DNA from: Variibacter sp.
Lineage (GTDB): Bacteria; Pseudomonadota; Alphaproteobacteria; Rhizobiales; Xanthobacteraceae
Length of the DNA: 55,227 bases
Assembly (NCBI GenBank): GCA_019689555.1
Contig: JADGHE010000016.1
Span: 7,501-62,727, forward strand
Direction: 5' to 3'
Shown here: in pieces, positions 1-10,923 of the stretch
How the letters are laid out: every line of letters starts with the position of its first letter
How positions within the stretch are numbered: position 1 is the stretch's first letter
Translations under genes and position numbers: made by a program
The notes under the pieces: model-generated
The model's database searches: none
Told to the model about the DNA's origin: nothing
What the model saw: the letters and a program-made list of their open reading frames with translations, nothing else

Positions 1-153
1 CGAATCGGCGACGCGGGGTGACCCAGTTGATGGTCCCCCGCGGGCCGCGTTTGACGGCGCGCTGCACCAACGGCATCGTGCCTCGCCGTTGGGTCGGCTC
101 GCCGTCATGCGCCCCTTCTCGGGGGTGCGCGACAGTGACAGGGGAACGGGGTT

Positions 154-2157
154 TTGAGTCACGCCAGGTTGCGCGGTCCGCATCGGAGCCGGGCCGAGCC
201 CGAACGGATTGATCTCGGTGACGAGCCGCCGTTGTCGGTCGACGGCGCCTCGGCCCCGTTGATCGACCGTCGGCGGATTTCCCTGAGCTGGTATGCCGGC
301 ACGATTCTCAACGGCCTGTGCGGCGGCGCCTTGATGGCGGGCGCAGTCTATGTCGCCCTCGACGGGGAGGCCTTCTTCGCCTCGGTGCCCGAGCATTTCG
401 AGGCGCTGCGCGGCAGCTTCGCGGGCGAGCGCACGAGCCCCAGCATCCGCAAGACCGACCGGCTTCCGACTGCGGCCGAGACGCATGCGGCCCGGCAGGT
501 GATCAAGGTTTCCACCGCCGTGCGTGTCGGCGAGCGCGAGGTGGTGCGCATCAGGCCGTTCGTGCGCGTCGCCGCCAACCTCTCCTTGTCCACGTCCGAA
601 CTGTCCGCCAACGTGCCGCGCTTCAACCCGGCCCGCCTGCTCGCGGCCACCCGCAGGGACGACACCGCGGCCGACGAGCCGCCGCGCGCAGACGACGGCG
701 AAATCTCCTTCGTGATGCGCGACCTCGCGCCGGCTCTGGCGCGCGCCAAGGTCGTCGGCGAGCTCGGCATGGAGGACGTGATCGCGCGCGTGCGGCAGGC
801 CGCCAACTGGGCCGTCGGTTCGCAGACCGCCGCGCTCGCCCCGGGCTCCGCCGGCATGCGCATGGCCTATGCGACCGAAGGCGGGAACGACCCTTATGCC
901 GGTTTCGAGACCCGCATCGTTCCCGAGAACATCACGCTGCTGCCCAAGACCGCCACCCAGACCACCGGCGGGAACGGCGGGAACGAGCGCATCGTCACCG
1001 CGAAGAGGGGCGACACCGTCGTCTCGATCCTGCGCGACCTCGGCGCGAGCGCGGAGGACGCGAAGGCCGTCGCCACGGCGCTCGGCCCGTACGGCCGCGA
1101 GGACGGGCTCAAGGAAGGCCAGAAGCTGCGCATCCTGCTGTCGCCGGTCGGCGGCGCGCAGCGCGTGCAGCCGCTCCGCGTCGTCGTGATGGGCGAGAGC
1201 GCGCCGGAATACGTGATCGCCCTCTCCGACACCGGCCGCTACGTGGCCGTCGACGTGCAGAGCGCCGACACCCAGCAGATCGCGGAGACCGACGACGAGG
1301 ACGATGCCGGCACGGTGCGGCTCTACCAGAGCATCTACGAGACGGCCCTGCGCCAGCAGGTGCCACAGCCGCTGATCGACGAGCTCGTTCGTATCTATTC
1401 CTACGACATCGACTTCCAGCGGCGCGTGCAGCCCGGAGACTCCCTCGAACTCCTCTATTCGGCCGAGGACGAGGGGCAGGAGGGCAAGGGCGACATCCTG
1501 TACGCCGCGCTCACGGTGGGCGGCGAGACCAAACGTTATTACCGCTTCCAGACGCCCGACGACGGCCAGATCGACTACTACGACGAGAGCGGCAAGAGCG
1601 CGAAGAAGTTTCTGGTGCGCAAGCCGGTCGCCGAAGCGATCATGCGCTCCGGCTACGGTTGGCGGCGCCATCCGATCCTCGGCTATTCGAAGATGCACAC
1701 CGGGGTCGACTGGGCGGCGCCGCGCGGCGCGCCGATCTTCGCCTCCGGCTCCGGCGTGGTGGAGAAGGTCGGCTGGGAAGGCGGCTACGGCAAATACGTC
1801 CGCATCCGCCACAGCCACGGCTACGAGACCGCCTACGGCCACATGTCGGCCTTCGCGCGCGACATCAAGCCGGGCGCACGCGTCACCCAGGGCCAGATCA
1901 TCGGCTATGTCGGCTCGACCGGCCTCTCGACCGGCGCGCACGTGCACTACGAGATCCTCGTCAACGGCCGCTTCGTCGATCCGATGCGGATCAAGCTGCC
2001 GCGCGGCCGCAGCCTCGAAGGGCCGGTGCTCGCGAGCTTCGAGGCCCAGCGCGACAAGATCGACGCGCTGATGAACCGCTCCGCCGGTCGCCTTGTCGAG
2101 ACGCTGCCGCCCGCGCCGGCGCGGCACGGGCCGCGGCGCGAGGCGCTGCGGCGCTGA
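154..2157 (+). CDS. M23-family peptidoglycan metallopeptidase, membrane anchored
   Basis: A 667-residue protein predicted to cut peptidoglycan cross-bridges or stem peptides in the periplasm. A hydrophobic segment near residues 47-70 should anchor it in the inner membrane. A LysM/OapA-like region (about residues 285-340, with KRGDTVVSILRDLG) precedes the C-terminal M23 domain. The zinc-site pattern is visible as HTGVD (H515, D519) and HVH (H596, H598), so the catalytic site looks intact, unlike EnvC/NlpD-type degenerate copies. The TTG start at 154 follows a GGGGAACGGGG purine stretch; later in-frame starts would begin close to the membrane segment. The first 153 bases of the window hold nothing I recognise. 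Family assignment is firm; substrate is inferred. Confidence 0.9.
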   Translation: MSHARLRGPHRSRAEPERIDLGDEPPLSVDGASAPLIDRRRISLSWYAGTILNGLCGGALMAGAVYVALDGEAFFASVPEHFEALRGSFAGERTSPSIRKTDRLPTAAETHAARQVIKVSTAVRVGEREVVRIRPFVRVAANLSLSTSELSANVPRFNPARLLAATRRDDTAADEPPRADDGEISFVMRDLAPALARAKVVGELGMEDVIARVRQAANWAVGSQTAALAPGSAGMRMAYATEGGNDPYAGFETRIVPENITLLPKTATQTTGGNGGNERIVTAKRGDTVVSILRDLGASAEDAKAVATALGPYGREDGLKEGQKLRILLSPVGGAQRVQPLRVVVMGESAPEYVIALSDTGRYVAVDVQSADTQQIAETDDEDDAGTVRLYQSIYETALRQQVPQPLIDELVRIYSYDIDFQRRVQPGDSLELLYSAEDEGQEGKGDILYAALTVGGETKRYYRFQTPDDGQIDYYDESGKSAKKFLVRKPVAEAIMRSGYGWRRHPILGYSKMHTGVDWAAPRGAPIFASGSGVVEKVGWEGGYGKYVRIRHSHGYETAYGHMSAFARDIKPGARVTQGQIIGYVGSTGLSTGAHVHYEILVNGRFVDPMRIKLPRGRSLEGPVLASFEAQRDKIDALMNRSAGRLVETLPPAPARHGPRREALRR

Positions 2158-2229
2158 GCGCGCAGGGCGGACGGCCTCAGGCGCTTCGCGCAGCGGGCGA
2201 GCCGGCGCACGCGCCCGTCGCGACCTCCG

Positions 2230-3096
2230 TCAGGACACGAGGCGGGCCACCGCCGCGATCGCCATTCCGCACAGTGCCCAGGCCGCAAGCAGGGCCGGAA
2301 TCGCCCGCGCGCCTCCCGGCTTGAGCGCCGCGAGCACGCGGGGAAATCCGTAGATGAACCAGATGGCGATCGCCGGGCCGAGCCAGATGCTCGCCGCCAT
2401 GTGGCGCAGGATGGCGAACCGCGCGTCGAGATCGAGCGCGGCGTCGGCCGAAACGCTGAGGAGCCCGGCGAACGGCACGAACGGCAGACCCGCGAGAACG
2501 CCGCGCGCCCCGTCGGTCAGAGGCAGTGCCCGCACGGCCACGAGAAACGCGGCGAGGCCGAGCGCGAACAGGACAATCTTGCCGGCGTTGCGCGCAAGGA
2601 TTTCGCCCGCGAAGTCCCAGGAAAAGGCGGTGCCGAGCGCGGCGGGCGCAAGGCGCGCCGCGTCCGCGGGCTCGCGGCCGATCAGAAGGACGGCGGCGGC
2701 GGCGAGCGCGAGGCCGACGACCGTTGCCGCCACCGCGAAGGCGCGCTGGCGGTCCGCACGAATGCCCGCGCGCAGGCGCGGATGGCGCGCAGCGGCCACG
2801 AACAGGACGACCACCAGCGCCGTCAGGGCAAAGGCCAGCACGGCGGCGGGAACGAAGCGGGCGAGGCCGAGAAACGACAGCATGTAGGCGGCGCACAGCG
2901 CGCCGTTGACGACCGGCATCCACAGCATGCTGCGCGCCATGCCGAGGACGCGCTCGCGCTCGGAAAACACGAAGGCGAGCCCGTTGAGCGTCGGAAAGAC
3001 GAGCATCAGCCCCGCGGCGGACGGAAACGGCGCCGCGAGCACGACGATCAGCGCATAGACGGCCGTGCCGAGGAGGACACGGAGAAGAAGGGTCAA
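2230..3096 (-). CDS. multi-pass membrane protein of unknown function
   Basis: A 288-residue, very hydrophobic protein with about seven or eight predicted transmembrane stretches. I recognise no enzymatic motif. I chose the TTG at 3096 because GGGAG lies six bases upstream and the first membrane helix starts almost at once. A GTG at 3204 would add 36 residues rich in Arg and Pro and lacks a convincing ribosome site. It follows nat on the same strand, so clpB, nat and this gene could be read together. Function is unknown. Confidence 0.65.
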   Translation of the reverse strand: MTLLLRVLLGTAVYALIVVLAAPFPSAAGLMLVFPTLNGLAFVFSERERVLGMARSMLWMPVVNGALCAAYMLSFLGLARFVPAAVLAFALTALVVVLFVAAARHPRLRAGIRADRQRAFAVAATVVGLALAAAAVLLIGREPADAARLAPAALGTAFSWDFAGEILARNAGKIVLFALGLAAFLVAVRALPLTDGARGVLAGLPFVPFAGLLSVSADAALDLDARFAILRHMAASIWLGPAIAIWFIYGFPRVLAALKPGGARAIPALLAAWALCGMAIAAVARLVS

Positions 3097-3214
3097 ACGA
3101 GGCTCCCAGGCCGGCTGAGACGGGGGCGGCGGCGCAAGCGATCCCTCCTTGCGTCCGCGCCGCAACGGTAGCGCAGTCGCACCGCCGCGCAATGCGCTCC
3201 GCACCGCGTACCGA

Positions 3215-4069
3215 TCACCGTCCGCGCGGCGCCGCCTCGGAAAGGTTGGACGTCGCCGGGATCAAGTTTCCCAGGGCGGCGTCGAGATCGGGACGTGCCG
3301 GCAGCGTCAGACGGAACTCGTGCTCGAGCGCCCGACGAATCTCGGCCGCCGTCGCGAGCACGCGCCGCTGCGACGGCCGGTCGCGCCAATGGATCGTGAG
3401 CTGGTTGTTGAAGAGCGCATAGCGCCGGCCGTCGTCCGGTCGCGCCGCCAGCAGATTGCGCAGGAAGTGCGAGCTCGGATGCGTCGAGAGGAAATGGCTC
3501 GAGACTTCGTAATCCTGCACGAACTGTTCCTGCAGGTCGAAGCGATAGAGCGTCTTCCAGTCGCCGGCGATCTTCGCCTGCAGCGTGTAATATGCGCCGG
3601 CGCGCAGAATGCGGAACGGCTCGTGCGGCGTCGGCTGTTCGATGTCCGGCTCGAGGAGAAGGGGCGCGGTAAGGGTCAGCCCGCCGAACCCTACGTCCGC
3701 CACGTAAGCGTGCCCGTCGATATCGACCCGGAGCAGCATGTGGCTTCGGGGCGTGATCGCATCCTCGGGCTGGTTCCAGAGGACGCGCGCGGCAAGCCCC
3801 GTAACCCGAAAGCCGAGCCGGCGCAGCACGGACAGAAACAACAGATTCTGCTCGAAGCACCAGCCGCCGCGCCCCTCTCTCACGAGCTTCCGTTCGATCG
3901 AGGCCGGGTCGGTTCCGACCGGCAGTCGCAGCAGAGGGTTCAAGTTTTCGAACGCGATCGCCTGCGGATGCAGGCGATGCAGCTCGCGGAGGGTTTCGAG
4001 AGTCGCCGCGGTCGTTCCTCCGTATCCGACGCGCGCAAAATACCGGTCAAGATCGATCTGCTCGGACAT
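3215..4069 (-). CDS. nat: arylamine N-acetyltransferase
   Basis: A 284-residue cytoplasmic enzyme that transfers acetyl from acetyl-CoA to arylamines, hydrazines and related acceptors. The cysteine-protease-like triad is complete: C71 in RGGWCFEQN, H110 in RSHMLL and D125 in VADVGFGG. Length matches bacterial NATs (about 275-285). The ATG start begins directly with the conserved N-terminal helix (DLDRYFARVGY). It lies 85 bases downstream of clpB on the same strand. The physiological substrate cannot be told from sequence; xenobiotic or secondary-metabolite amines are typical. Confidence 0.93.
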   Translation of the reverse strand: MSEQIDLDRYFARVGYGGTTAATLETLRELHRLHPQAIAFENLNPLLRLPVGTDPASIERKLVREGRGGWCFEQNLLFLSVLRRLGFRVTGLAARVLWNQPEDAITPRSHMLLRVDIDGHAYVADVGFGGLTLTAPLLLEPDIEQPTPHEPFRILRAGAYYTLQAKIAGDWKTLYRFDLQEQFVQDYEVSSHFLSTHPSSHFLRNLLAARPDDGRRYALFNNQLTIHWRDRPSQRRVLATAAEIRRALEHEFRLTLPARPDLDAALGNLIPATSNLSEAAPRGR

Positions 4070-4154
4070 GTATCGGGCCCCGCGCCAGTCGACATCCCGT
4101 CAGGAAGCGACTGGCGCCCATGGCGTTCGCGAGGTTGCGTTCAGGCTGCGCCGA

Positions 4155-6761
<2,607 letters not shown>

Positions 6762-7115
6762 CGTTCCAAACTCCCTCGGCCTATCCCGGTCGCCCGGAAA
6801 GGCGCGACCAGGATATCGTCATGGGGTCGTCCCGAGGCCGTCTTTGACGCACGTCAAGACGATCCGCGGGCACGGTCTTGCGGACCCCTCAAGAGCGATC
6901 CGCGAGCCTAATTTGGGAGCAGTCGACGGCTGCGAAAAGAGGGCGCTTCGGCGAATTCGGGGCGGGCGGGGGCGGCCGCGACGACGCCCCTCAAGGCCGC
7001 CCGCGCACGCGCCGGCGGCGGCATCCCCCCTCGTTCCCCGACCATGCTAGAACGCTCTGCCCCGCGGCCGGAGCAGACGGAAAAGCATACAGGGATCGCA
7101 ACAGGAGCTTCGCCC
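6762..7115. other. divergent intergenic region between clpB and the MOSC gene
   Basis: This 354-base gap separates two divergent genes and should hold both promoters. The only clear signal is the palindromic FNR/FixK-like box at 6844-6857, listed separately. I looked for CTTGAA-type sigma-32 elements facing clpB and found CTTGAC and CTTGAG hexamers, but no matching -10 at proper spacing. No reading frame in the gap looks like a protein. Confidence 0.5.
6844..6857. promoter_or_regulatory. FNR/FixK/CRP-family operator candidate (TTGAC-N4-GTCAA)
   Basis: The sequence TTGACGCACGTCAA has six-base mirror arms and fits the FNR/FixK anaerobox (TTGA-N6-TCAA). It lies 83 bases upstream of the clpB start and about 260 bases upstream of the MOSC gene. 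The distance favours clpB or an unseen transcript. A chance match in GC-rich DNA is possible but less likely for a perfect dyad. Confidence 0.4.
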
Positions 7116-7904
7116 GTGCCTGAACCGGCCAGAATCCGCTCTCTCTACCGCTATCCGATCAAAGGGCTTTCCCCCGAGCCGCTGACCCGCGCGGAGCTCA
7201 AGGCGGGCGCGTATTTTCCGGGCGACCGGCTGTTCGCGATCGAGAACGGGCCGTCGGGCTTCGACCCGGCCGCGCCCGCGCACCAGCCGAAAGTGAAGTT
7301 CCTGATGCTGATGCGCAACGAGCGCCTGGCGCAGCTCCGCACCCGCTTCGCGCCCGACAGCCGGCGCCTGACCATCGAGGAGGGCGGCCGGGTGGCGGTG
7401 AGCGCCGACATTGGGACGCCCGAGGGGCGGCGCGCCGTCGAGGCTTTCTTCGCCGGCTTCATGCCGGAGGCGCTGCGCGGCGCCCCCCGAGTGCTCGCCG
7501 CGCCGGAGGGCTTCTGCTTCACCGATTCGCGCCGCGGCCATGTGTCGATCGTCAACCTCGCCTCGATCGCCGCGCTCGAGACCGTCGTCGGCGCCCCGGT
7601 GCATCCGCTGCGCTTTCGCGCGAACGTGTATGTCGACGGCTGGCCGGCCTGGCACGAATTCGATCTGCTCGGCGCGGAAATCGCCCTCGGCGTCGCGCGG
7701 CTCAGGGTGACGAGGCGCATCACCCGCTGCGCGGCGACGAACGTCGATCCCGAGACCGCCATGCGCGATCTCGCCATTCCCGAGGCGCTGATGCGCGCCT
7801 TCGGCCATGCCGATTGCGGGGTCTACGCTGAGGTTGTCGCCGGCGGGCCGGTGCGGATCGGCGACCCCGTCGCCGAGGCGCCGTCCGCGGCCCGCGAGCC
7901 GTGA
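7116..7904 (+). CDS. MOSC domain protein (YcbX/mARC-like)
   Basis: A 262-residue protein with the MOSC N-terminal beta-barrel domain (RIRSLYRYPIKGLSPEPL near the start) and a C-terminal MOSC domain. The family binds molybdenum cofactor through a conserved cysteine. Here C205 lies in TRCAATNVDPET, the expected position. YcbX-like members detoxify N-hydroxylated compounds using an electron donor; no ferredoxin domain is fused here, so a partner would be needed. The GTG at 7116 is preferred because AGGAG stands eight bases upstream and the conserved domain starts directly after it. The stop codon directly abuts that of the convergent yqhA-like gene. Confidence 0.82.
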   Translation: MPEPARIRSLYRYPIKGLSPEPLTRAELKAGAYFPGDRLFAIENGPSGFDPAAPAHQPKVKFLMLMRNERLAQLRTRFAPDSRRLTIEEGGRVAVSADIGTPEGRRAVEAFFAGFMPEALRGAPRVLAAPEGFCFTDSRRGHVSIVNLASIAALETVVGAPVHPLRFRANVYVDGWPAWHEFDLLGAEIALGVARLRVTRRITRCAATNVDPETAMRDLAIPEALMRAFGHADCGVYAEVVAGGPVRIGDPVAEAPSAAREP

Positions 7905-8483
7905 CTAGTGGGCGTGGGGCGCGTAGCCGGCCCGCTCGCCGGCGCGCGGCGGCGGCTGGTTCAGCCGGTCGACCAGCGCGATCCCGAGCGCCGAGATAAT
8001 GAAGACGACGTGGATGATCGTCTGCCACATCACACCGGTCGGCGTGAATGCGGTCTTCTCCGATCCGAGATTGCCGGACTCGATGAAGGTGCGCAGCAGG
8101 TGAATCGACGAGATGCCGATGATCGCCATGGCGAGCTTGATCTTGAGCACGCTCGCATTGACGTGGCTCAGCCACTCCGGCTGGTCGGGGTGCCCTTCGA
8201 GGCGCAGCCGCGACACGAAGGTCTCGTAGCCGCCGACGATGACCATGATGAGCAAATTGGAGATCATCACCACGTCGATGAGCCCGAGCACGACCAGCAT
8301 GATCTGCTGCTCGCCGAGGTCGTTGGTGTGCAGGATGAGATGCCACAGCTCCTTGAGAAAGAGCCAGACGTAAACGCCCTGGGCGACGATGAGCCCAAGA
8401 TAGAGCGGTAGCTGCAGCCAGCGCGAGCTGAAGATCAGCCAGGGCAGCGGCCGCAACGGATCGCCTGAAGGGATTGTCGACAT
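7905..8483 (-). CDS. UPF0114 (YqhA/TIGR00645) family inner-membrane protein
   Basis: A 192-residue membrane protein with four predicted transmembrane helices. It carries the family pattern of [15 protein letters not shown] near residue 20, then [16 protein letters not shown], and a C-terminal [17 protein letters not shown] helix. Family function is not established. The stop codon is adjacent, with zero bases between, to the stop of the convergent MOSC gene, so the two transcripts must overlap at their 3' ends. The ATG at 8483 is the natural start; length agrees with family members (about 165-195). Confidence 0.85.
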   Translation of the reverse strand: MSTIPSGDPLRPLPWLIFSSRWLQLPLYLGLIVAQGVYVWLFLKELWHLILHTNDLGEQQIMLVVLGLIDVVMISNLLIMVIVGGYETFVSRLRLEGHPDQPEWLSHVNASVLKIKLAMAIIGISSIHLLRTFIESGNLGSEKTAFTPTGVMWQTIIHVVFIISALGIALVDRLNQPPPRAGERAGYAPHAH

Positions 8484-8611
8484 GGACTTCTGCGGAGACG
8501 GAGGTCGGAGTTTCTGCGAACGGACGCGAGAAGGCGGAAATGGCTAGAAGATTCGAGCGGCCGTTCCAAGTGTACGCGCGGTCGCAGGCGGCGCGACCGC
8601 TTGCGGCGCGA

Positions 8612-9076
8612 TCACAGAGGGCTCAACGCCAGCGCTTCCGCAAAGGCCATCATCATGGCGCCGACCGTGACGAGGTCGAGCGGCAGGCGCAACATGCTGC
8701 GCCGCGTCCATTGCCGCGCCGCGGCCTCGTCGAAGCGGGCGGGATCGACAGCCTCGAAAGCGAGCGCCTTGGGCACGAAATCGACGAGCGACCAGATGCG
8801 CATCGCGGCGTGGCTGGCGAGCGCGACGAGCAGCCAGAAGCGAACGGCTTCGTAGGGCCACGCGATCATCAGCGATGCGACGAGCATCAGTTCGAACGCG
8901 GTGTGGGCGGCGATCCAGAAATTCTTGCGCGACACGCCGCCCCGCTGCGGCTGGATGAGCGCCGGATTGCGCGGCCAGGCGCGGTCGAGCACGCTGAACT
9001 CGTAAAGCCCGCCGCCGAGACCGATCTGCGCCAGAACGGCCGCAAGGCCGACCGCAATCTGAACGAGTCCCGCCAT
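8612..9076 (-). CDS. small four-helix membrane protein, unknown function
   Basis: A 154-residue protein with four hydrophobic segments and a conserved-looking polar loop (DRAWPRNPALIQPQRGGVSRKNFW) between helices one and two. I do not recognise the family with certainty; the shape resembles small uncharacterised alphaproteobacterial membrane proteins. The ATG at 9076 has GAGGG nine bases upstream and opens directly into the first helix; upstream in-frame sequence is Arg-rich and not protein-like. It lies downstream of the MFS gene on the same strand with 94 bases between. Confidence 0.6.
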   Translation of the reverse strand: MAGLVQIAVGLAAVLAQIGLGGGLYEFSVLDRAWPRNPALIQPQRGGVSRKNFWIAAHTAFELMLVASLMIAWPYEAVRFWLLVALASHAAMRIWSLVDFVPKALAFEAVDPARFDEAAARQWTRRSMLRLPLDLVTVGAMMMAFAEALALSPL

Positions 9077-9170
9077 CTGCGCGCGCCCTCGCAAATCCGA
9101 CCCCGGGTGGCACTGCGGACAAATAAAGCATCTTGTGGCGGAAGAAAGGCCGCGCGCTGCGGCGCGATTC

Positions 9171-10643
9171 TTAATCCACGGCGGCGAGAGGGCGCGCCAC
9201 CTCCTCGAGCGGCCGGCGCTCCGCATTGATTCCCCAACGCAGGACGACGGCGGCGGCGCCGAGCATCAGCGTCGCGCCGAACAGATAACCCGCGAAGACG
9301 CGCGAGCGCGAGCCCGATTCGATCAGCGCGCCGAAGACGAGCGGCCCCGCAATGCCGCCGATGCCGGTGCCCACCGCGTAGAAGAAGGCGATCGCGAGCG
9401 CCCGCACCTCGAGCGGAAAGGTCTCGCTCACCGTGAGATAAGCGGAGCTCGCGGCCGCGGAGGCGAAGAAGAAGATCGTCATCCAGGCGAGGGTCTGCGT
9501 CTGCGCCGTGAGCAGCCCTTGCGCGAAGAGCCAGCCCGAGCCGGCGAGCAGCAGGCCGGAGGCCGCGTAGGTGAACGCGATCATCGGCCTGCGGCCGACG
9601 GAATCGAACAGGCGGCCAAGCAGGAGAGGCCCGAGCACGTTTCCGGCCGCGAAAGGCAGGATGTACCAGCCCACCTGCGCCGCCGGAACGCCGTAGAAGT
9701 CGACCAGCACCAACGCATAGGTGAAGAAGATGGCGTTGTAGAAGAAAGCCTGCGCCGCCATCAACGCAAGGCCGACGCTGGTGCGCGGCCGGTGAAGATG
9801 CAGCAGCGTGTGCGCGACCTCGCGGAGCGGCGTGGAACGCCGGGTGCGCAGGCGCACCTTCGGCCACGGGCCGGCGGCGATCGTGTGCCCGCGCGCCCGC
9901 AGCCCCTTCTCGATCGCGGCGACGATGGCCTCGGCCTCGTCCGGGCGGCCGTGGGTGATCAGCCAGCGCGGGCTCTCCGGCAGCCACATCCGCATGAAGA
10001 AGATCGCGAGCGCGAGGACGGCGCCGATGAGAAAGGCCGCGCGCCAGCCGAGATCCGGCGCAAGCACGGCGGGATCGAGCAGCACGACCGCGGCGAGCGC
10101 CCCGCCGGCCGCCCCGATCCAGAAGCTGCCGTTGATGACGAGGTCGGTCCAGCCGCGCACGCGCGCGGGCACCAGCTCCTGGATGGTGGAGTTGATGGCG
10201 GCGTATTCGCCGCCGATTCCCGCGCCGGTGAAGAACCGGAAGAGGGCGAACGACCAGAGATTCCACGAAAAGGCGGTCGCCGCGGTGGCCACGAGATAGA
10301 CGGCGAGCGTGATGAAAAAGAGCTTCTTGCGGCCGAGCCGGTCGGTCAGCCAGCCGAAGAACACCGCGCCCAGCACGGCGCCGGCGAGATAGGCCGAGCC
10401 TGCGAGGCCGACATCGGCATTGCTGAAGCGGAGCGTCGGACTCGCCTTGAGCGCGCCCGCGACGGTGCCGGCGAGCGTCACTTCGAGCCCGTCGAGAATC
10501 CAGGTGATGCCGAGGGCGACGACGACCAATGTGTGGAAGCGGCTCCAGGGCAGGCGATCGAGCCGGGCCGGGATGTCGGTCTCGACAATGGCGGCCGCCC
10601 CGCCGCCGGTCTCGCCCTGCGTCTCGGCCATGCGGGCGACCAT
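9171..10643 (-). CDS. MFS transporter (metabolite:H+ symporter type)
   Basis: A 490-residue inner-membrane carrier with about twelve transmembrane helices. The major facilitator signature GWLTDRLGRKK sits in the loop after helix 2. IGGEYAAINSTIQELVP and the acidic DGLEV in helix 1 resemble the sugar-porter/aromatic-acid symporter branch. The long middle loop (around PESPRWLITHGRPDEAEAIV) is typical of that branch. I chose ATG at 10643 because GGAGG sits just upstream; the earlier open frame is low-complexity. Substrate cannot be assigned. It is divergent from the lipoprotein-hrpB pair. Confidence 0.85.
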   Translation of the reverse strand: MVARMAETQGETGGGAAAIVETDIPARLDRLPWSRFHTLVVVALGITWILDGLEVTLAGTVAGALKASPTLRFSNADVGLAGSAYLAGAVLGAVFFGWLTDRLGRKKLFFITLAVYLVATAATAFSWNLWSFALFRFFTGAGIGGEYAAINSTIQELVPARVRGWTDLVINGSFWIGAAGGALAAVVLLDPAVLAPDLGWRAAFLIGAVLALAIFFMRMWLPESPRWLITHGRPDEAEAIVAAIEKGLRARGHTIAAGPWPKVRLRTRRSTPLREVAHTLLHLHRPRTSVGLALMAAQAFFYNAIFFTYALVLVDFYGVPAAQVGWYILPFAAGNVLGPLLLGRLFDSVGRRPMIAFTYAASGLLLAGSGWLFAQGLLTAQTQTLAWMTIFFFASAAASSAYLTVSETFPLEVRALAIAFFYAVGTGIGGIAGPLVFGALIESGSRSRVFAGYLFGATLMLGAAAVVLRWGINAERRPLEEVARPLAAVD

Positions 10644-10776
10644 AGGGCCTCCGACCCGCTTCCAGGGATAGCGCGTCACCACCAACCGGCGGCCTTGGGC
10701 GCGGTTCCTCCCAGGCGGCGGGCGGCGCTCGCGGTCTCGTGCGGCCTCCGCTATTCTGGGGCAAGCGAGGGCTTCA

Positions 10777-10923
10777 ATGACAGGTTTGTTCCGCGTGCTG
10801 GCCTGGATGCTGATCGGCGCGACCCTGAGCGGTTGCACCGCCTGCGACATTCCGCTTTACGTGCCGCAGTCGTGCAAGAGCGGCCCGCCGCCCGCCGGGG
10901 ACGCCCCGCCCCCGGGTCGGTGA
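10777..10923 (+). CDS. 48-residue putative lipoprotein upstream of hrpB
   Basis: A short frame encoding a signal peptide with a clear lipobox, LSGC, with the lipidated cysteine at residue 20, followed by a mature part of only 28 residues. That part has two more cysteines and a Pro/Gly-rich tail. An AGCGAGGG ribosome site precedes the ATG. Its TGA shares one base with the ATG of hrpB, so the genes are translationally coupled. The lipobox, start signal and coupling argue that it is real. Function is unknown; Cys23 and Cys33 could pair or bind metal. Confidence 0.6.
   Translation: MTGLFRVLAWMLIGATLSGCTACDIPLYVPQSCKSGPPPAGDAPPPGR

Noticed and set aside
6762-6900. Sigma-32 promoter or CIRCE element for clpB
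   Set aside because: CTTGAC/CTTGAG hexamers exist but the nearest CCCAT-like -10 is about 26 bases away; no CIRCE dyad was seen.
9135-10922. Possible N-terminal extension of hrpB by about 600 residues
   Set aside because: The extension is antisense to the MFS gene and has no motif; the hrpB start at 10923 is coupled to the lipoprotein stop and gives the normal family length.
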